Source of the DNA: Amycolatopsis iheyensis
GTDB taxonomy: Bacteria; Actinomycetota; Actinomycetes; Mycobacteriales; Pseudonocardiaceae
DNA length: 64,000 bases
Direction: 5' to 3'
Assembly: GCF_024703995.1 (NCBI RefSeq)
Contig: NZ_JAMXQV010000008.1
Span: 62,001-126,000, forward strand
Shown: positions 61,381-64,000 of the stretch, piece after piece
Layout of the letters: each line of letters begins with the position of its first letter
How positions within the stretch are numbered: position 1 is the first letter of the stretch
Translations under genes and position numbers: made by a program
The notes under the pieces: model-generated
What the model was told of the DNA's origin: nothing
Database searches by the model: none
What the model saw: only the letters and a program-made list of their open reading frames with translations

Positions 61381-64000
61381 CAAGCCAACGCGCGTTCCCA
61401 GTGCTCGCGCGCCGCTTCCGGGTCACCGAGTCCACAGTGGACTTCGCCGAGCCCGCAGTGCGCGCGGCCCTGCTCGGGCCGGCAGCCCGTTTCCTTGGCC
61501 ACGGCCAAGGCTTCGCGGTGGTAGCGCAGCGCGTCCGACGACGCGCCGCGCGCCGACGCCAGCGTGCCGAGGCTGTTGAGCACCCGGGACTGCACGCCGC
61601 GGTCACCGCATTCGCGGGCCAGGCCCAGCGCCTCTTCGAGGTGCTGGGCCGCTTCCGCGGGCCGGCCCTGCGCCAGCCGGACGTCGCCGAGGTGCTTCAG
61701 CGCGACCGCGCGGTTCGGCGGGCTTCCGGTCTCCTGCGCGATTTCCAGCGCTCGTTCGAGGTGTGCCGCGGCTTCGGTGTCGTGGCCGCGCGCGTGCTCG
61801 ACGTCGCCGAGGATGCCCAGCGCGTACCCCTCGCTCACCCGCACGCCCATGGCGCGGAAGTGCTCGAGCCCTTCGGCCAGCGAACGGGCCGCCTCGTCGT
61901 GCCGGCCCAGCGCCGAAAGCGAGTCGCCCAGGTTGACCAGGGCGTAGCCCTCGCTCGTCCGGTCCGCGGTTTCGCGGGCCAGGGCGAGCGCGGCTTCGAG
62001 GTGGCCGAGCGCGTCGGTGTACCGGCCGATGCCGCGGCAGGAGCAGCCGAGCACCACCAGCACCAGGCCTTCGCTGGTGCGGTCACCCGTCTTGCGGGCC
62101 AGTGACAGGGCTTCGGTCGAGTACTCGATCGCCTCGGCGAACCGGCCGAGCGCGCGGCAGACCAGCCCGAGGGTGTTGAGCACGTGGATCTCGGTGCGCC
62201 GGTCGCCGGTCTCGCGCACGAGGGCGAGAGCTTCTTCCAGGTACCGCAACGCTTCCCGGGACCGTCCGACGCGCCAGTGCCCCAGCCCGATCAGCGTGAG
62301 CGGCTCGGCCTCGCCGACCCGGTCGCCGGCGTCGTGGGCCAGCGCCGACGCGTGCGTGTGCAGCACCAGCGCTTCTTCGTGGTAGCCGCCGACGTCGAGG
62401 TAGTGCCAGAGGATCCCGGACAGCAGCCGCAGGTGATCGGGCCACCCGTGCCGCGTCGCGTGCGCGGAGACGGCCAGGAGGTTGCGGCGTTCGGCCTCCA
62501 GCCAGGCCGGTGCGTCGATCACCTTGACGTCGGGGTCCGGCACGTGCGGGCGCAGGTGCCGTTCCTGCGGCAGGACCTCGTCCATGGCCTGCGCCGCCGA
62601 CCGGACGTAGAAGTCGAACAGCCGCTCCCGTGCCGCGTGGCTCTCCGCCGGGTCGGCCGCGGCGAGCTCGGCGGCGTAGACGCGCAGCAGGTCGTGCAGC
62701 TGGACGCGGTCCTCGCCGGTCTGCTGCGCGAGGTGGGCGCGGACCAGCGTGCCGGTCAGCCGTTCCGCCTCCGGCAGCGCGACGCCGGCGAGCGCGGCGA
62801 TCGCGGCGGGCGTCAGGTCGCGGCCCGGGTGCAGGCCGCAGAGCCGGAACACACGTGCGGCGCCGGCCGCGAGGTGCCGGTAGGACCAGGAGAACACCGC
62901 GCGGACCGCGGTCAGCGGGTCGCCGCCGCCGTCGAGCAGGTCCAGCCGGCGCCGTTCGTCGGCCAGCTCGGCCGCCAGCGCCGCGAGCCGCTCCCCCGGC
63001 CGGCTCAGCGCCAGCTCCGCCACCAGCCGCAGCGCCAGCGGCAGCCGGGCCGAGTAGCCGATCAGCGCCGCGACGGCGTCCGGCTCGTCGTCGACGCGGC
63101 GGCCGAGCAGCGTGCGCAGCAGGTCGCGCGCTTCGCCGTCGGTGAGCAGGTCGACGAGCACGCGGCGGGCGCCGTTGCGGGCGACCAGCCCCGGCAGCGC
63201 GTCCCGGCTGGTGACCAGCACCAGGCACGAGGACGAGCCGGGCAGCAGCGGGCGGACCTGCCCGGCCGAGCCGGCGTTGTCGAGCAGCAGCACCATCCGG
63301 CGGCCGGTGAGCACCGTGCGGAACTTCGCGGCCCGCTCGTCCGGCTCGGCGGGGATGTCCGCGCCGTCGACGCCGAGGGCACGCAGGAACCCCGACAGCG
63401 CGTCACCCGGCTCGACCGGCCGGACCGTGCCGTAGCCGTGCAGGTCGAGATAGAGCTGGCCGTCCGGGAACTCGGCCAGTGACCGCTGGGCCCAGTGCAC
63501 GGCCAGCGCGGTCTTGCCGACCCCGCCGGTGCCGGACAGGACGGCGATCCGCGCGCCGGCGTCCGGGCGCTCGAGCAGCGCGTCCAGCTCGGCGAGCTGG
63601 GCCGTGCGGCCGCGGAAGCCGGCGACGTCGGCGGGCAGCTGCGCCGGCACCCGGGCCGGCGGCTCCGGGACGGCGAAGTCCTGCCGCAGCACCTGCCGCT
63701 GGGCCGAGCGCAGCTCGGGCCCCGGTTCGATGCCGAGCTCGGCGTCCAGCCGGCGGCGCACGTCCTCGAACGCGGCCAGCGCGGCGGCCTGCCGCCCGGA
63801 CGCGGCGAGCGCGAGCATCAGCCGGGCGTGCGCGGACTCGTTCAGCGGCTCCTCGGCGGTCAGCGCGCCCAGCTGCACGGCGGCGTCGTCGGGGGCCGCG
63901 ACCTCGGCGTAGGCCAGCACGGCCTGGGCGCGTCGCATCGCGAGCGCGAGGCGGGTCGGGTGGTGGGCGAGCCGTTCGATGTCGGGGAGCGCGGGGCCGC
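61305..64000 (-). CDS. AfsR/SARP-type regulator with NB-ARC and TPR domains (N-terminus outside window)
   Basis: The visible 897 residues begin inside the bacterial transcriptional activation domain (LPDIERLAHHPTRLALAMRRAQAVL to DAELGIEPGPELRSAQRQVL). An NB-ARC ATPase follows, with Walker A SGTGGVGKTALAVHW, Walker B RRMVLLLDN and LVLVTSRD. The C-terminal 400 residues are about ten TPR repeats (pattern G-x-x-x-A-x-x-x-L-x-x-A-L-x-x-A-R). The missing N-terminus should hold the SARP winged helix. Such regulators activate secondary metabolism or development. The 3' end overlaps the convergent small membrane protein gene by 76 bp. Confidence 0.9.
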   Translation of the reverse strand, partial: GPALPDIERLAHHPTRLALAMRRAQAVLAYAEVAAPDDAAVQLGALTAEEPLNESAHARLMLALAASGRQAAALAAFEDVRRRLDAELGIEPGPELRSAQRQVLRQDFAVPEPPARVPAQLPADVAGFRGRTAQLAELDALLERPDAGARIAVLSGTGGVGKTALAVHWAQRSLAEFPDGQLYLDLHGYGTVRPVEPGDALSGFLRALGVDGADIPAEPDERAAKFRTVLTGRRMVLLLDNAGSAGQVRPLLPGSSSCLVLVTSRDALPGLVARNGARRVLVDLLTDGEARDLLRTLLGRRVDDEPDAVAALIGYSARLPLALRLVAELALSRPGERLAALAAELADERRRLDLLDGGGDPLTAVRAVFSWSYRHLAAGAARVFRLCGLHPGRDLTPAAIAALAGVALPEAERLTGTLVRAHLAQQTGEDRVQLHDLLRVYAAELAAADPAESHAARERLFDFYVRSAAQAMDEVLPQERHLRPHVPDPDVKVIDAPAWLEAERRNLLAVSAHATRHGWPDHLRLLSGILWHYLDVGGYHEEALVLHTHASALAHDAGDRVGEAEPLTLIGLGHWRVGRSREALRYLEEALALVRETGDRRTEIHVLNTLGLVCRALGRFAEAIEYSTEALSLARKTGDRTSEGLVLVVLGCSCRGIGRYTDALGHLEAALALARETADRTSEGYALVNLGDSLSALGRHDEAARSLAEGLEHFRAMGVRVSEGYALGILGDVEHARGHDTEAAAHLERALEIAQETGSPPNRAVALKHLGDVRLAQGRPAEAAQHLEEALGLARECGDRGVQSRVLNSLGTLASARGASSDALRYHREALAVAKETGCRPEQGRAHCGLGEVHCGLGDPEAAREHWERALACYAGECVPGMIRVTDHLAALDRVAG

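Overview
The window is very GC-rich, densely coded actinobacterial chromosome. Mycothione reductase, a DesA3-type acyl-CoA desaturase operon, WhiJ/Scr1-type XRE-DUF397 regulators, an AfsR-type regulator and a map-pbp-GNAT-ispG-rip1-dxr block ordered as in Mycobacterium tuberculosis all fit this. The mix is most like Pseudonocardiaceae, with Amycolatopsis as my best guess (inference; no search was possible). I see no rRNA, tRNA, CRISPR array, insertion sequence or prophage. The window is ordinary chromosome with scattered accessory genes and several unusual non-coding repeats.

1-4.8 kb: a TetR regulator cut by the window edge faces a ferredoxin reductase / fatty acyl desaturase / small protein operon across a palindromic operator. 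A simple hairpin repeat and a NarL-type two-component pair follow. 4.8-13.3 kb: a TetR regulator divergent from a cupin-MFS operon, a YjbQ protein, an ABC-2-like membrane protein whose promoter is flanked by 12-bp direct repeats, a HAD phosphatase, a rhomboid-like/MprF-like fusion and a lone NACHT NTPase. 13.3-24.5 kb: proS with a coupled membrane protein, VOC and dehydrogenase genes, an XRE-DUF397 pair, acetyltransferases, YaaA, a DadA-like oxidase, a SUFU protein, a LysR regulator and an MBL hydrolase.

24.4-31.1 kb: a PYROXD2-like oxidoreductase, a RIO kinase, a DEAD-box helicase with a long leader and bioF, with two arrays of tandem repeats between genes. 31.1-39.8 kb: secreted proteases, a lipoprotein peptidase and mtr, an XRE-like regulator with a TTAAC-N-GTTAA site at each end, and a CynX-type MFS next to a GntR regulator. 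39.8-43 kb: an operon of a ribbon-helix-helix protein, a DUF4097 protein and a DrrAB-type exporter, with a 21-bp palindrome filling the promoter spacer.

43-53 kb: the conserved envelope/isoprenoid block (map, class B PBP, GNAT, ispG, rip1, dxr) with an accessory insert (DUF4177, VOC-AraC, methyltransferase). 53-64 kb: a secreted cyclophilin, a SMI1/KNR4 protein, an acyltransferase, a HEAT-like unknown, a DHA2 MFS exporter with a two-palindrome promoter, an expanded palindromic repeat, a MocR regulator divergent from a methyltransferase, and an AfsR-type regulator cut by the right edge.

Many genes appear to be leaderless: a TANNNT-like -10 hexamer lies 6-7 nt before the start codon. This helped choose starts. 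The clearest system-level leads are the autoregulated RHH/DUF4097/ABC operon, the NACHT protein, the rhomboid-MprF fusion, and the 30-nt repeat family that occurs both as a simple hairpin (2.7 kb) and as an expanded array (58.7 kb).
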